Positions 37,752 to 46,812 of a stretch of DNA of 64,000 nucleotides are shown here, piece after piece. Within the stretch, counting starts at the first letter, position 1. Every line of letters starts with the position of its first letter. The translations under genes and the position numbers were made by a program. The DNA comes from an uncultured Chlorobiaceae bacterium (GTDB lineage Bacteria; Bacteroidota; Chlorobiia; Chlorobiales; Chlorobiaceae), in NCBI GenBank assembly GCA_903994365.1, contig CAJEXL010000009.1, positions 25,709 to 89,708 on the forward strand. The letters are read 5' to 3'. The notes below the pieces were generated by a model. It had not been told where the DNA came from. It saw only the letters and a list, made by a program, of their open reading frames with translations, and searched no databases.

Positions 37752-38894
37752 ATGGCAAAGAAGCTTTTTGTTTTAGCCGGTGAAGTTTCCGGAGATATGC
37801 ATGCTGCCGGAGCCATTGCTGAATTGTTGCGGTCGCGTCCTGATGTCAAGGTATTCGGGATTGGTGGTCCGAAAATCAGGGAGCTTGGTGCGGATCTGCT
37901 CTATGACACTGCGCAGATGAGCATTATGGGCCTGGTCGAGGTGATTAAACATGCAAGCTTTCTCCGGAGGGTTATTCGTGAGCTAAAGGCGGCCGTCATT
38001 CTTGAAAAACCATCAGTTGCGCTTCTTGTGGATTATCCGGGCATGAACCTCATCATGGCCCGTTTTTTGCGCGAGCTGGGGATTCCCGTTATCTACTATA
38101 TCTCTCCCCAGGTTTGGGCATAGAAAGAGGGGCGCGTCAAGGCGATCAAGCGTGATGTTGACAGGTTGCTGGTTATTTTTGATTTCGAAGTTGAATTTTT
38201 TCAGCGTCACGGCATTAACGCGGAGTTTGTCGGTCATCCTGTCATTGAAGAGCTTGCAGAACTCAGCTTTCCTCCTCGGGAGTTGTTTCTGGAGAAATAT
38301 ACTCTTTCGCCTGAAACTCGCCTTGTTGGCCTGCTTCCGGGAAGCCGCAAGCAGGAGATTACCCACATTCTGCCAGATATGCTGCAAGCTGCACGTCTGC
38401 TGAGCCAGAAGTATCGTGTGGTTTTTCTTTTTGGACGAGCGGCGCATCTCGACAAAGAGCTGTTCGAGATTCTACCGGACTATCAAGAACTCTCCATAAT
38501 TGAGTGTTCAGCCTATGAGGTGATGCAGTACAGTGAGCTTGTTTTGGTCACCTCCGGCACCGCCACATTCGAATCCCTTTGTTTTGGTGTGCCGATGATT
38601 GTTGTTTACCGGACTGCGCAGCTCAATTACCTGATTGGCCGTCAGTTGGTCAAGCTGAAGAGTATCTCACTGGCTAATATTGTGGCAAAAGGACTCTTGA
38701 GCAGTGACAGGGCAGTGCCCGAACTGATTCAGCATGAGGCGAATGGCGCTGAGATATACCGGCAGGCAGGGATAATTCTTGATGATCCCTCCGTTGCCAG
38801 TGCCATGCGCAGGGAGCTGCTTGCAGCACGGGCTAAACTTGCCGAAATTTCCCCTTCGCCAAGAGTTGCCGCTATTGTGCGGGAATATCTTTAA
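37752..38894 (+). pseudogene. lpxB: Lipid-A-disaccharide synthase, interrupted by in-frame TAG
   Basis: LpxB joins UDP-diacylglucosamine and lipid X to give the lipid A disaccharide. The frame from ATG 37752 has FVLAGEVSGDMHAAG, VFGIGGPKIRELGADLLYD and YYISPQVWA, then TAG at 38121-38123. The same frame continues without other lesions: KEGRVKAIKRDVDRLLVIFD, FVGHPVIEEL, LPGSRKQEI and LVTSGTATFESLCFGVPMIV. The family has Trp (QVWAW) where the stop lies, so TGG became TAG at codon 124. Total would be about 380 residues. It may be a recent null, read through, or a sequence error. Confidence 0.9.
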
Positions 38895-38911
38895 CAGAAC
38901 AAAAGGAGCTT

Positions 38912-39199
38912 ATGGAAAAAACAGTCGAATATCTCAGCAATCATCCGGTGTTTTTCGTTATCGCTGTGATCATTGCGGTGATGATTCTCTTCTCCTGGCT
39001 CAAAAAAATTGTGGAGCTTTTGCTCATGGTTGCAGCTCTTGTTGTGCTTTATGCAGCCTATCTCTACCTCAGCGGGGGCCATGTTCCTGAACTTTTTCGG
39101 AGTATTGAGCAGTTTTTCAGTCACTGGTTCCATGCTTTTGGCGACACGATAAGCTGGCTCTTCAATCTCCTGAAGTCTCCGAAGAGAGAGCTGCTGTAA
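38912..39199 (+). CDS. Small two-helix membrane protein, unknown function
   Basis: Not recognised. The 95-residue product has two hydrophobic segments (VFFVIAVIIAVMILFSWL and ELLLMVAALVVLYAAYLYL) and an aromatic-rich C-terminal amphipathic stretch (FFSHWFHAFGDTISWLFNLL). AAAAGGAG precedes the ATG with good spacing, which supports a real gene. It lies 17 nt after lpxB and is probably cotranscribed. Confidence 0.65.
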   Translation: MEKTVEYLSNHPVFFVIAVIIAVMILFSWLKKIVELLLMVAALVVLYAAYLYLSGGHVPELFRSIEQFFSHWFHAFGDTISWLFNLLKSPKRELL

Positions 39200-39207
39200 A
39201 TGGAGAT

Positions 39208-39237
39208 GGGGTAACAGTGATTTGCATCTGTTACCCC
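39208..39237. terminator. Hairpin between convergent genes
   Basis: GGGGTAACAG (39208-39217) pairs perfectly with CTGTTACCCC (39228-39237) around a 10-nt loop, in the 44-bp gap between two convergent stop codons. It probably serves both transcripts. Confidence 0.65.
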
Positions 39238-39243
39238 TCTTCC

Positions 39244-42200
39244 TTACACTTTTTCCCTGAGCAACTCCACCATCTCATAGCCCGCAAGGAAAGTATGCAT
39301 GTCAAGCTGTTCGGAGGCTTCCAGCCACTCCTCCAGCGTGGTTGTCGGATCTCTCAGCAGCTCCTGCATGATAAACCATGCCACGAGAACGCGGAAGCGC
39401 TGTTCGCGGAACCATGTTTTGTAATGGCGCTCATCAAATTGCAGCAGACGACCCAGATGCGGGCGATTGACGCTGTTCAGCCTTTTGATAAAAGCAAGCA
39501 GCCGTTCCTCCGGAGTTTCATTACTCTCAGCTTCCGTTTTAGGAGTGAGCAGGCAGACAAGCAGGTCTGGCAGATTTTCGCCTGGAATGCCGATCATGCC
39601 TGATTCTGGATAGATTGTTCGTAGTGCGTCGCACATCAGCCAGTCGTCGATGACGTTCTGATTCAGCGAGTCAGTTGCGGTCAACATCTGTTGCAGGGCA
39701 TCAAGGAGAACCCAATGCCGTGCAAGAGTTTCGTACTCTGTGCCATCCTGGCTGTTCAGACCAAGAGCCGTCTGAAGCTTGCGAGCCTCTTTGTTGTTTT
39801 TAAGCAAGACAGGAAGCAGAAGCGCCTGGTTATAAAGTTCCGTCGCCTTCGCCGCAAGCTCTTCAGGCACATCCAGCGGCTTTTCCATGAGCTCGCTGAA
39901 TTGCAGCGCAACATTGTGGAGCAGTGTGGCCAGGGTTATTTCAAAGCTCTCTTCAACAACTACCGGCTCTGCCGGAGCAAGCGCCGTGGTAATAATATGG
40001 TGGAGAGGCGAGAGGCTCATGGTGAGAGCTGCCAGCTCGATTGATGGCACACCCCGTCCGTTGAGCTCCGCTGCAAGCCGGAAATATGGTTTCAGTTTTG
40101 AGGGATAAACCTCCCTGAAATCAAGGAATACATTGTATTTATAGCCATCAATTGCAACATGCATCCCATTGTAGCCGATATCCTGGCAGGAGCGGATAAA
40201 CTCCAGACCACTGGCGTGATCCCTGAAGACGACATAGGTGTTCTGATTGTGGCTCAGGTTCAGCCCTTCAGAGAGAGAGCTTTGACGGATTTCACCGTTC
40301 TGACGATAGCCGACGGACATTTTAATCCAGCCGGATGCCTGCTCAAAACAGTTGTTGAAGATAACAAGAGCGGTTTCGTTGCCAAGTCTATTGGAGTAGG
40401 CGAAGATATTCTCGTTGACCGATCCCTCTGGTGAGTAAACATCATAGAGGAAAAAGTTGCGTACCTCTGCAAAGAGGGGACGCCTCTTCATGATCGGGAA
40501 TATTTCGTGATAGTGCCGCCAGACGAGGTGGTCGTCCGGTTGCTCATCATAATAGGCTTTCGCGTACTCCATACCATATTTTTCAGTAAAACCCTCAACC
40601 TGTCCATGGCCAAACATCGGCAGCCCGGGCATGGTGAGCATCATCATGCAGACTCCGAAATATTTATCGCCCCGTCCAAACTGCGCAATGGCGGTATCTT
40701 CATCAGGGTTGTTCATGAAGTTGACATACCGCTTGAGAATTTCAGCATCAAATTCAAGGGTGTTCTTGATCAGGTAGCGGTATTTGGCATTCTCCTCTTT
40801 CTTGAGCATGTGCATAAAGGCGCTGTTATAGACCCTGTGCATTCCGAGGGTGCGGACAAAGTAGCCCTCGAGCATCCAGAAGGCCTCGGCAAGCAGCAGG
40901 GTGTCGGGCACCTCCTGGTGAATGCGGTCAACCACTTCACGCCAGAACTCTTCAGGAATGGCGGCATCGAACTCCGCCATGCTCATGGAGTGGGAGGAGC
41001 GTGAAGGAACGGCAGCGGCATGGCCATGCAGCGGGAACCAGAGGCGCTGGATGTGCCGTTTTGCCAACACCATGGCCGCATCAAAACGGATAATAGGAAA
41101 CATTCGGGCGACGTGAAGTACCTGCTGAATCACCCCTTCGCGCACCTCTGCGCTGAGAAAGTTGAGCTGCGCCGTATCGTTCCATGGCATGTTGGTGCCA
41201 TCATTGCCGTGATAGATATAGCGGGTATCACCATTCATATAATCAACCCGCTTGAAGGTAACTGCGGCATCGGAGCGGTTCCAGTAGCCATCTTCAAGAT
41301 AAATGCCATAACGAGGGTCGCTGCTGAGGTTTGGCCCGTTATAGGAGTAATTATAGTAAGGTGGTGTGTATGTTGAGAGAAACCAGTCAGGATTGTTTCG
41401 TACAAGCTCTGAATCCATGGCAGTATGGTTCGGTACCATGTCGCTTGCAAGACGAATGCCGCGCTGTTTTGCCCTGTGCATCAGGTTCAGATAACCGTCA
41501 TAGCCGCCGATATCGTCAGAAATATCATACTTCTCAAGAGCATAGGCCGAAGCTTTGGCTTCAGGGTTTCCGTGCAACTGTTTGATTTTCTGTGATGCAA
41601 AGCTGCGCTGCCAGAGTCCTATCAACCACAATGCCGTAAATCCCCGATCGGCGATAGTATCAAGCTCCTCATCGGGAATATCCTGGAGGCGGTTAACAGG
41701 TCGTCGATAGAGTTTGCTGAGCTGATCAAGCCAGACGTAGGTACTTTTTGCCAGCATTACCACTTCCGGCATCCAGGATGAGTCAACCGAGTAGTTGGCC
41801 GGAGCATTGGCATCATCAAAGGTGTAATCGGGAACATGTGCCTCTTTTTCAAACTCATGGCCATCATTTCGACGCGCCTTTTCGCGAGCAATCTGCTCGA
41901 AAAAGAGATATTTGTCTTCATCCTCAATAAAATCGATGGCACCTGCAAGCAATCCCCAGAAAGCAGTGTCTCCCAATAATTCTCCCCAGTTCAGGCGGAT
42001 ATAGCGCAGTTGGTCGAGGATGGAGGTTGGCGCATGTTTTATGGGGCTGATGAGGAGTTCAGCAAGATCAAGATTATCCGGCCCGACAGGCCCCATTGCC
42101 TGCATGGAGCTGCGCATGGTCATGATCAGCTTCCGGTATGCAGCTTTTTTGGTCAGAGGATCAGTCAAAAGATCAGAAAACTGCTCAAGCGCCGGATTCT

Positions 42201-42717
42201 GGTTATTCAGCCAGACAAGAAAAGACTCTTCAAGTACCTCTGTTTTATTGTTCTGCCGCTTCAGCCATTCGTCATGCGTCTCTTCTCCGGCATACAGTTT
42301 CTGTGTCGGAAAAGAGGTGATAAAGTGCGTCAGGTACTCTTCCGAGCGCTCGGGAGAGAGCTCTTCCTGAAATGCGCCAAAGACGTTTTGCAGAAAGTTC
42401 GGTTGTCGTAAGGTGATGGCTTTTATCATAATGGCATGGAACAACTCGTGTAACAGTTTCATGCCGTGGAGCTGTGCCGGAAGCACGGCTTTTGCTTCAG
42501 CTCCTCTCTGCTGTTTCAGAAAATTGTTGATGACAGCCGCCTGTTTTTCAGATCTTTTCAGGCTTTCTGTTCCTGAACCTGATAACAGAAGAAATTCAGG
42601 ATCAGCAAGGTGAAAAAGTTCTCTGGCGTTTCTGTTGACATAAAAGTGTTCTTTGTTTCGCAACACTGGCGGGTTTTGCTTGATGGTCACTACAAAAAAA
42701 GTTTGAATGTTGTCCAA
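39244..42717 (-). CDS. Large GH13 alpha-amylase-family protein
   Basis: The 1157-residue protein has a GH13 barrel in its middle. Region I is DMVPNH (426-431), region II is IIRFDAAM with nucleophile Asp546, and region III is LLLAEAFW with acid Glu611. Region IV reads FMNNPDEDT, with Asp672 but Asn-Pro where most members have Asn-His. About 320 residues before the barrel and 380 after it match nothing I recognise. No signal peptide is seen, so it is probably cytoplasmic and may act on glycogen or maltodextrin. It follows three small membrane genes on the same strand by 31 nt. Confidence 0.8.
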   Translation of the reverse strand: MDNIQTFFVVTIKQNPPVLRNKEHFYVNRNARELFHLADPEFLLLSGSGTESLKRSEKQAAVINNFLKQQRGAEAKAVLPAQLHGMKLLHELFHAIMIKAITLRQPNFLQNVFGAFQEELSPERSEEYLTHFITSFPTQKLYAGEETHDEWLKRQNNKTEVLEESFLVWLNNQNPALEQFSDLLTDPLTKKAAYRKLIMTMRSSMQAMGPVGPDNLDLAELLISPIKHAPTSILDQLRYIRLNWGELLGDTAFWGLLAGAIDFIEDEDKYLFFEQIAREKARRNDGHEFEKEAHVPDYTFDDANAPANYSVDSSWMPEVVMLAKSTYVWLDQLSKLYRRPVNRLQDIPDEELDTIADRGFTALWLIGLWQRSFASQKIKQLHGNPEAKASAYALEKYDISDDIGGYDGYLNLMHRAKQRGIRLASDMVPNHTAMDSELVRNNPDWFLSTYTPPYYNYSYNGPNLSSDPRYGIYLEDGYWNRSDAAVTFKRVDYMNGDTRYIYHGNDGTNMPWNDTAQLNFLSAEVREGVIQQVLHVARMFPIIRFDAAMVLAKRHIQRLWFPLHGHAAAVPSRSSHSMSMAEFDAAIPEEFWREVVDRIHQEVPDTLLLAEAFWMLEGYFVRTLGMHRVYNSAFMHMLKKEENAKYRYLIKNTLEFDAEILKRYVNFMNNPDEDTAIAQFGRGDKYFGVCMMMLTMPGLPMFGHGQVEGFTEKYGMEYAKAYYDEQPDDHLVWRHYHEIFPIMKRRPLFAEVRNFFLYDVYSPEGSVNENIFAYSNRLGNETALVIFNNCFEQASGWIKMSVGYRQNGEIRQSSLSEGLNLSHNQNTYVVFRDHASGLEFIRSCQDIGYNGMHVAIDGYKYNVFLDFREVYPSKLKPYFRLAAELNGRGVPSIELAALTMSLSPLHHIITTALAPAEPVVVEESFEITLATLLHNVALQFSELMEKPLDVPEELAAKATELYNQALLLPVLLKNNKEARKLQTALGLNSQDGTEYETLARHWVLLDALQQMLTATDSLNQNVIDDWLMCDALRTIYPESGMIGIPGENLPDLLVCLLTPKTEAESNETPEERLLAFIKRLNSVNRPHLGRLLQFDERHYKTWFREQRFRVLVAWFIMQELLRDPTTTLEEWLEASEQLDMHTFLAGYEMVELLREKV

Positions 42718-42748
42718 CGGGTTTGAATGGACAGATCTGAAAGCTCAG

Positions 42749-43141
42749 TTATCTGATTTTTTTTTCGAGGTAGCGCTGAAGGTAAGTAAATCCAATATCC
42801 TTTACTGAACGCAGCACTTCAAATCCAATGGTGGAAAGGGCGGTTTTACTCGGTGCTGAAAAATGGTGCGGTGGAGCTGAATGTTGTGTGTGCTCCACCC
42901 GAATGGATGGTGTTTCATGGCCTCTCAATGCTCTTGTCACAAGCAGACCGGCTATAAAAGCTGCTCCTGCAGCTTTGCCAGGGTGCTTTCTGATAATGTT
43001 TTCCGGAGAAATTTCCTCTTTCAGATTCGCAGCAAGTTTTCTTGTTCTCATTTTGATCTGCTCCTCCTTTTCCGTAATGGTATTATGCAGCTCTTCTATG
43101 CGTGCCTGAATGCCGACTATCGGCTCATTTGGTGTAGTCAT
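42749..43141 (-). CDS. YqjD/DUF883-neighbour membrane-associated protein
   Basis: Not firmly recognised. The 130-residue product has a helical N-terminus (ARIEELHNTITEKEEQIKMR). A glycine/alanine hydrophobic stretch follows (HPGKAAGAAFIAGLLVTRAL) that recalls the C-terminal anchor of ElaB/YqjD proteins, then a polar linker and a helical end. It overlaps the end of the YqjE-like gene by 17 bp. It corresponds in place to the third gene of yqjDEK-type sets. Confidence 0.6.
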   Translation of the reverse strand: MTTPNEPIVGIQARIEELHNTITEKEEQIKMRTRKLAANLKEEISPENIIRKHPGKAAGAAFIAGLLVTRALRGHETPSIRVEHTQHSAPPHHFSAPSKTALSTIGFEVLRSVKDIGFTYLQRYLEKKIR

Positions 43142-43526
43142 GGACAGATAAGAGAATTTTCAGGATCAGGTTTTTCAGGAGTAATGGTCTGAATTTGGTA
43201 AAAAACAGAAAGCACAAGAGAAAGATAAAGCTTACCAGAAGATAACCAATAAAAGGATATCCCAGCAGTTCGCCTGCCAGTAACGCCAGAGTTGTGATAA
43301 AGTAACCCGTGCCAATAACCAGAATGAGACCGAGCAGAACGCTTGCGCCAATAAAGGCAAGCTTTTCGGTCATCTCTATCTTGACCAATTCTATTTTCGC
43401 CTCAATAATGGCCACAATATCCTTATACGTTGAGGTAGCCGACTCGTCAAGCATTTGCTGTATCCCGCTTTTTTTTTGTTGCACAGGTGTTTGGCTATCA
43501 CCCTCTCTCTTTTGGTGATTCATCAT
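43125..43526 (-). CDS. YqjE/holin-superfamily III membrane protein
   Basis: The roughly 133-residue product has an amphipathic region with STYKDIVAIIEAKIELVKIE. Two closely spaced membrane helices follow (ASVLLGLILVIGTGYFITTL and IGYLLVSFIFLLCFLFF), then a basic tail. This is the plan of the YqjE/Actinobacterial-holin-X family (DUF1469). Function is unknown; E. coli YqjE is an inner-membrane stationary-phase protein. The nearby start codons 43526 and 43523 are equally plausible. Confidence 0.75.
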   Translation of the reverse strand: MMNHQKREGDSQTPVQQKKSGIQQMLDESATSTYKDIVAIIEAKIELVKIEMTEKLAFIGASVLLGLILVIGTGYFITTLALLAGELLGYPFIGYLLVSFIFLLCFLFFTKFRPLLLKNLILKILLSVHDYTK

Positions 43527-43547
43527 AGTCTCTGAAATCAATACCTG

Positions 43548-43817
43548 TTATCGCTTCCTTTTCAGCAAAAGTCCAAACAAAGCGCCCGCAACCCCTGAAA
43601 AGAGCATCGCTTGTCCGGGTTTCTTTTTGATATACTCTGTCGTCTTTTCAACACCGTTCAACAGCAGTGTACCAAGCTCACTCTGCTTGAAGCGCGACAG
43701 CGCATCCGCGAGTGTTTCCCTGATCTCAGATTGTTGTTTTGGGGTTTCATACAGAGGCTCTCCTGCCAACTCCTTCGGCATGCCGCTGTGTAGAGTAACC
43801 GGGACTTCCTGTTCCAT
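43548..43817 (-). CDS. YqjD/ElaB-like (DUF883) protein
   Basis: The 89-residue product has a soluble helical region (QSEIRETLADALSRFKQSEL). The family anchor YIKKKPGQAMLFSGVAGALF, closing in a basic GLLLKRKR, follows. In E. coli such tail-anchored proteins bind ribosomes and inner membrane in stationary phase. It heads the set with the YqjE-like and 42749-43141 genes. Confidence 0.75.
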   Translation of the reverse strand: MEQEVPVTLHSGMPKELAGEPLYETPKQQSEIRETLADALSRFKQSELGTLLLNGVEKTTEYIKKKPGQAMLFSGVAGALFGLLLKRKR

Positions 43818-43900
43818 AAGCGTTCAAAAACATTTCACATGAGTTATTGTAACTTTCTTTGGTAAATATATGAAAACAATATGGTCTTTGCATGGCCAAC

Positions 43901-44638
43901 TTACTGGAGAAGCCTTCCTCCGTCAACAGTAATGACCTGTCCGGTGATATAATCGCTCTCAAGGAGAAAGATAATGGTTCGAATAATATCAAGAGGGTCG
44001 CCAAGTCGTTTGAGCGGGATTTTATTGATCATCTCCTCCATCGATTCCATCTCCTTGTCGGGATGTACGGTGATGGTGCCAGGTGCTATGGAGTTTACAA
44101 GAATGTGCGGTGCACAGGTTTTGGCAAAAACTTTTGTAAGGTGCTGGATTCCGGCTTTAGATACCGTATAGGGGGCAAAGTTTCGCCACACAAGCTCTGC
44201 AGAGATATCGGTCATGGAGATTATGCGTGAGACAAACGACTGTTTCAGCATGATGCGTACCGCCTCCTGCATGGTAAAAAAGGTGCCTTTCAGGTTGGTG
44301 TCTACCAGGCTGTCCCACTCCTGTTCGGTGACATCAGGAAGTGGTGTGCTGAAAAAATTCGATGCGCTGGCAAGCAACAGGTCAAGCCGGTCAAAGTGCT
44401 CCCGGAAAGTTGCAAAAGCGTTGCTGATGTCGGCGGGTTTTGAGACATCGCAGCGGATCATCTGTGACTCCGGGCTTATCCAGCGGATTTTTTCGAGGGT
44501 TTGAGCCGCCCTCTCTTCTGACGAGTTCCAGGTAAAGAAGATGGTATATCCCTGTCCGGCCACTGAAAGCGCAATTTCACCACCAAGCAGGCCCGAAGCG
44601 CCGGTCATGAAGCATACTTTTTTTCCTGAATGGCTCAT
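43901..44638 (-). CDS. Short-chain dehydrogenase/reductase
   Basis: Classical SDR of 245 residues: NAD(P)-binding [30 protein letters not shown] (NNAG-like, altered), catalytic Ser in IISMTDIS, and Tyr/Lys in [19 protein letters not shown] and the C-terminal [12 protein letters not shown] are typical of FabG-like or pteridine-reductase-like members. Substrate unknown. No operon partner is evident. Confidence 0.85.
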   Translation of the reverse strand: MSHSGKKVCFMTGASGLLGGEIALSVAGQGYTIFFTWNSSEERAAQTLEKIRWISPESQMIRCDVSKPADISNAFATFREHFDRLDLLLASASNFFSTPLPDVTEQEWDSLVDTNLKGTFFTMQEAVRIMLKQSFVSRIISMTDISAELVWRNFAPYTVSKAGIQHLTKVFAKTCAPHILVNSIAPGTITVHPDKEMESMEEMINKIPLKRLGDPLDIIRTIIFLLESDYITGQVITVDGGRLLQ

Positions 44639-44817
44639 TGTTTGGTTGTACTAATGGTTAATGCAACAAGCGAAGTGACTCTTGTTGAAATATGCGCATT
44701 GTGACGCTCATTACGAATTTTTTCTCTGTTGCAATGATGGTTGTTTGTTGATGGCTCTCCCATGCAGGGGTGCAATTTTTGTGATATGCCTCAATTTCAA
44801 TGTTCTCCTCTTTTGAG

Positions 44818-45666
44818 TTATACGGGAGCTATTGCAACAGCAATATCTGATGGTTTGCCGAAATAGAGTGACGACAGCACAAGAATATCAACACCACTTT
44901 CTGCATAGGCTGAGGCATTGTCGGCATTGATGCCGCCCGCTGCCGAGATAGTGATGCCAGGAGCGTCATGACGAAGTTGCCTGACGAGCCGTGAGAGCTC
45001 TTGAGGAGAGAGCTTGTCAAGCTGAACCACATCAGCACCCGCAGCCGCAATTTTCAGAGCCTCCTCTGCGGTGTCGGCTTCCACAATGATTTTGTGTTCT
45101 GGCGTTTTGGCTTTCAGTATCGCCATGGTTTGAAGAAAACAGTCGAGTCCACCGATGAATGTTGTGTGCTGCCGGAAGACAAGTACAGACTCTGAAAGGC
45201 CGAGCCGGTGTGGGAGTGCCCCGCCAGCCATGATGGCCTTGAGCGCAACTTTTTTGGTACCGGGAAATGACTTGCGAGTTGATACGACGTTGATAGCAGG
45301 ATTAACCTCTTTTGCCCGTATGACGATGTTCCTTGTGCGGGTTGCAATGCCCGATGCGTACTCAAGCAGATTCAACGCCACTTTCCACCCGGCATGGAGA
45401 GCATCTGCTGTTCCGCTCGCCTTGATGATGGCGCTGCCAGCCTCAGCCGTTGTGCCGCTCTGCAGGCAGAAGTTTACCGTTGCGCCGCATTTTTCAAGGA
45501 CGCGGGCAGCCTCCTCAGAGCAGCAGATCGTTGTTTTTTCACGGCAGGTAAAGGTCATCACCCCCGATATATTGCCAATGCCGAGCAGTAGTGTTGTCAG
45601 ATCACCATAAGGCAGATCCTCTTCGATAAACCGTTCGATATCGGCATCAGAGAGTTGATAGAGCAT
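44818..45666 (-). CDS. modD: ModD, NadC-like pyrophosphorylase linked to molybdenum
   Basis: ModD proteins are quinolinate phosphoribosyltransferase homologues usually found in molybdate-transport operons; their reaction is not well established. This 282-residue product opens SDADIERFIEEDLPYGDLTT, has LEYASGIATRTRNIV, TRKSFPGTKKVALKAIMAGG and PHRLGLSESVLVF. It ends with VVQLDKLSP and ISAAGGINADNASAYAESG. The ATG at 45666 fits the family start; 45738 would add 24 odd residues. No molybdate transporter gene is beside it. Confidence 0.85.
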   Translation of the reverse strand: MLYQLSDADIERFIEEDLPYGDLTTLLLGIGNISGVMTFTCREKTTICCSEEAARVLEKCGATVNFCLQSGTTAEAGSAIIKASGTADALHAGWKVALNLLEYASGIATRTRNIVIRAKEVNPAINVVSTRKSFPGTKKVALKAIMAGGALPHRLGLSESVLVFRQHTTFIGGLDCFLQTMAILKAKTPEHKIIVEADTAEEALKIAAAGADVVQLDKLSPQELSRLVRQLRHDAPGITISAAGGINADNASAYAESGVDILVLSSLYFGKPSDIAVAIAPV

Positions 45667-45996
45667 AATAGCTTTTTTAAAAAGGTTTACAGATTCCCAT
45701 GGCTTGAGCGTCGGGAGTTGTAAAAGCAGATCTGCCATAAGAGAGTGTAAAGAATATGAAACATTTGTTCAGGTGATGGACATTCTGTTTATTCTTTTTG
45801 AATTGACCTCAAGGTGTTGCTTGTTATACCAACTCTTGAATAACCATGATTGAACAATGAGCTTTGGGGCAAAGAGAGTGTTTGAAAAATGTTTGCCATC
45901 GGCTATTGCCACCTCACAAATAGTGATCATGGAGCAGGGTTTCATCGTGAACAGTTTTTGTTTGTAAAGAATTTCAATATAGCCCGTCTATAAATT
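45667..45996. other. 330-bp gap without a recognised gene
   Basis: Lies between divergent modD and the 271-residue membrane protein gene. No convincing ORF, RNA, repeat or long hairpin was seen. It must hold promoters for both directions. Confidence 0.5.
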
Positions 45997-46812
45997 ATGA
46001 ATGAACGTTTTTTTCTGAAACTACACCTCGCTCTTTTTTCAGGGCTTCTTGTTGCAGAGCTGCTTGTTGTGCTGCTGTTTGGCTTCAAGCTGGAGCTGAT
46101 TGTTTTCTGTTTTGTTGTTGCTGTTGCCATGACGGGCATGCTTGTGGTTATGCGGCTTTTGCTGCAACATCGAGCAGAGATTGACTCTGTTTCGTCGCGG
46201 CGTGCAAAAGCCAAACGCTCCGATGTGATGCGTGATCGGCTCAGAGAGTACAGCGTCGATGAGGAGTTTCTTGGGGGGGAGAGTTACTCACGGGAAAAAG
46301 GAAGTGCTCCGGCACCTCCTGCTGCAGAGTCGCGAAGCAGTCGCAATACGTCTGCAGGCGAGTCTGCAGTGACGATTGAAGAGGCCATCAAGGCTCATGC
46401 AGAGATCTATGGCGGGCTTGGGCAGTTGCTTCAGATGATGGAGAAGATTGATGATGGCGCATTTGGCCGTCTTCTGAAAAAAACAGGATTGTATGAGATT
46501 TCTCGTGAAGAGGTGATAGTCAAGATCACTCTGATGATTGAGGCAGAATCTCCGGCGTTGGGAAATGCTGCTGATTGTCAGGGGGAAGAGCATTGTATTC
46601 TGGAGGGGCACACGCTTGACAAAGAGAGTTTTGATGACTACATTCGCCGTTGTATGACCGGTGCAGAGGATGATGAAAAATGTGGCGATGGTATTTCTGT
46701 TGATCTTAATGACGCGGCTTTTTCGCGAGGAACCGGGACTCCACCAGAGGATTTTGAGCACAATCCAAAATCGGTGATGGCTAGTTTGAAGAGGGCGGGG
46801 ATGAAGCCATGA
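45997..46812 (+). CDS. Membrane-anchored protein of unknown function
   Basis: Not recognised. The 271-residue product has two N-terminal membrane helices (LFSGLLVAELLVVLLFGF and LIVFCFVVAVAMTGMLVV). A long polar cytoplasmic region follows that includes EAIKAHAEIYGGLGQLLQMM and an acidic tail with scattered cysteines. Its stop codon overlaps the start of the TrmH gene by 4 bp, so they are translationally coupled, but the tie is probably only for expression. Confidence 0.6.
   Translation: MNERFFLKLHLALFSGLLVAELLVVLLFGFKLELIVFCFVVAVAMTGMLVVMRLLLQHRAEIDSVSSRRAKAKRSDVMRDRLREYSVDEEFLGGESYSREKGSAPAPPAAESRSSRNTSAGESAVTIEEAIKAHAEIYGGLGQLLQMMEKIDDGAFGRLLKKTGLYEISREEVIVKITLMIEAESPALGNAADCQGEEHCILEGHTLDKESFDDYIRRCMTGAEDDEKCGDGISVDLNDAAFSRGTGTPPEDFEHNPKSVMASLKRAGMKP

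Noticed and set aside
38121..38123. TAG in lpxB as a pyrrolysine codon
   Set aside because: No pylT/pylS-type gene or other sign of Pyl use is in the window, and the family residue at this place is Trp.
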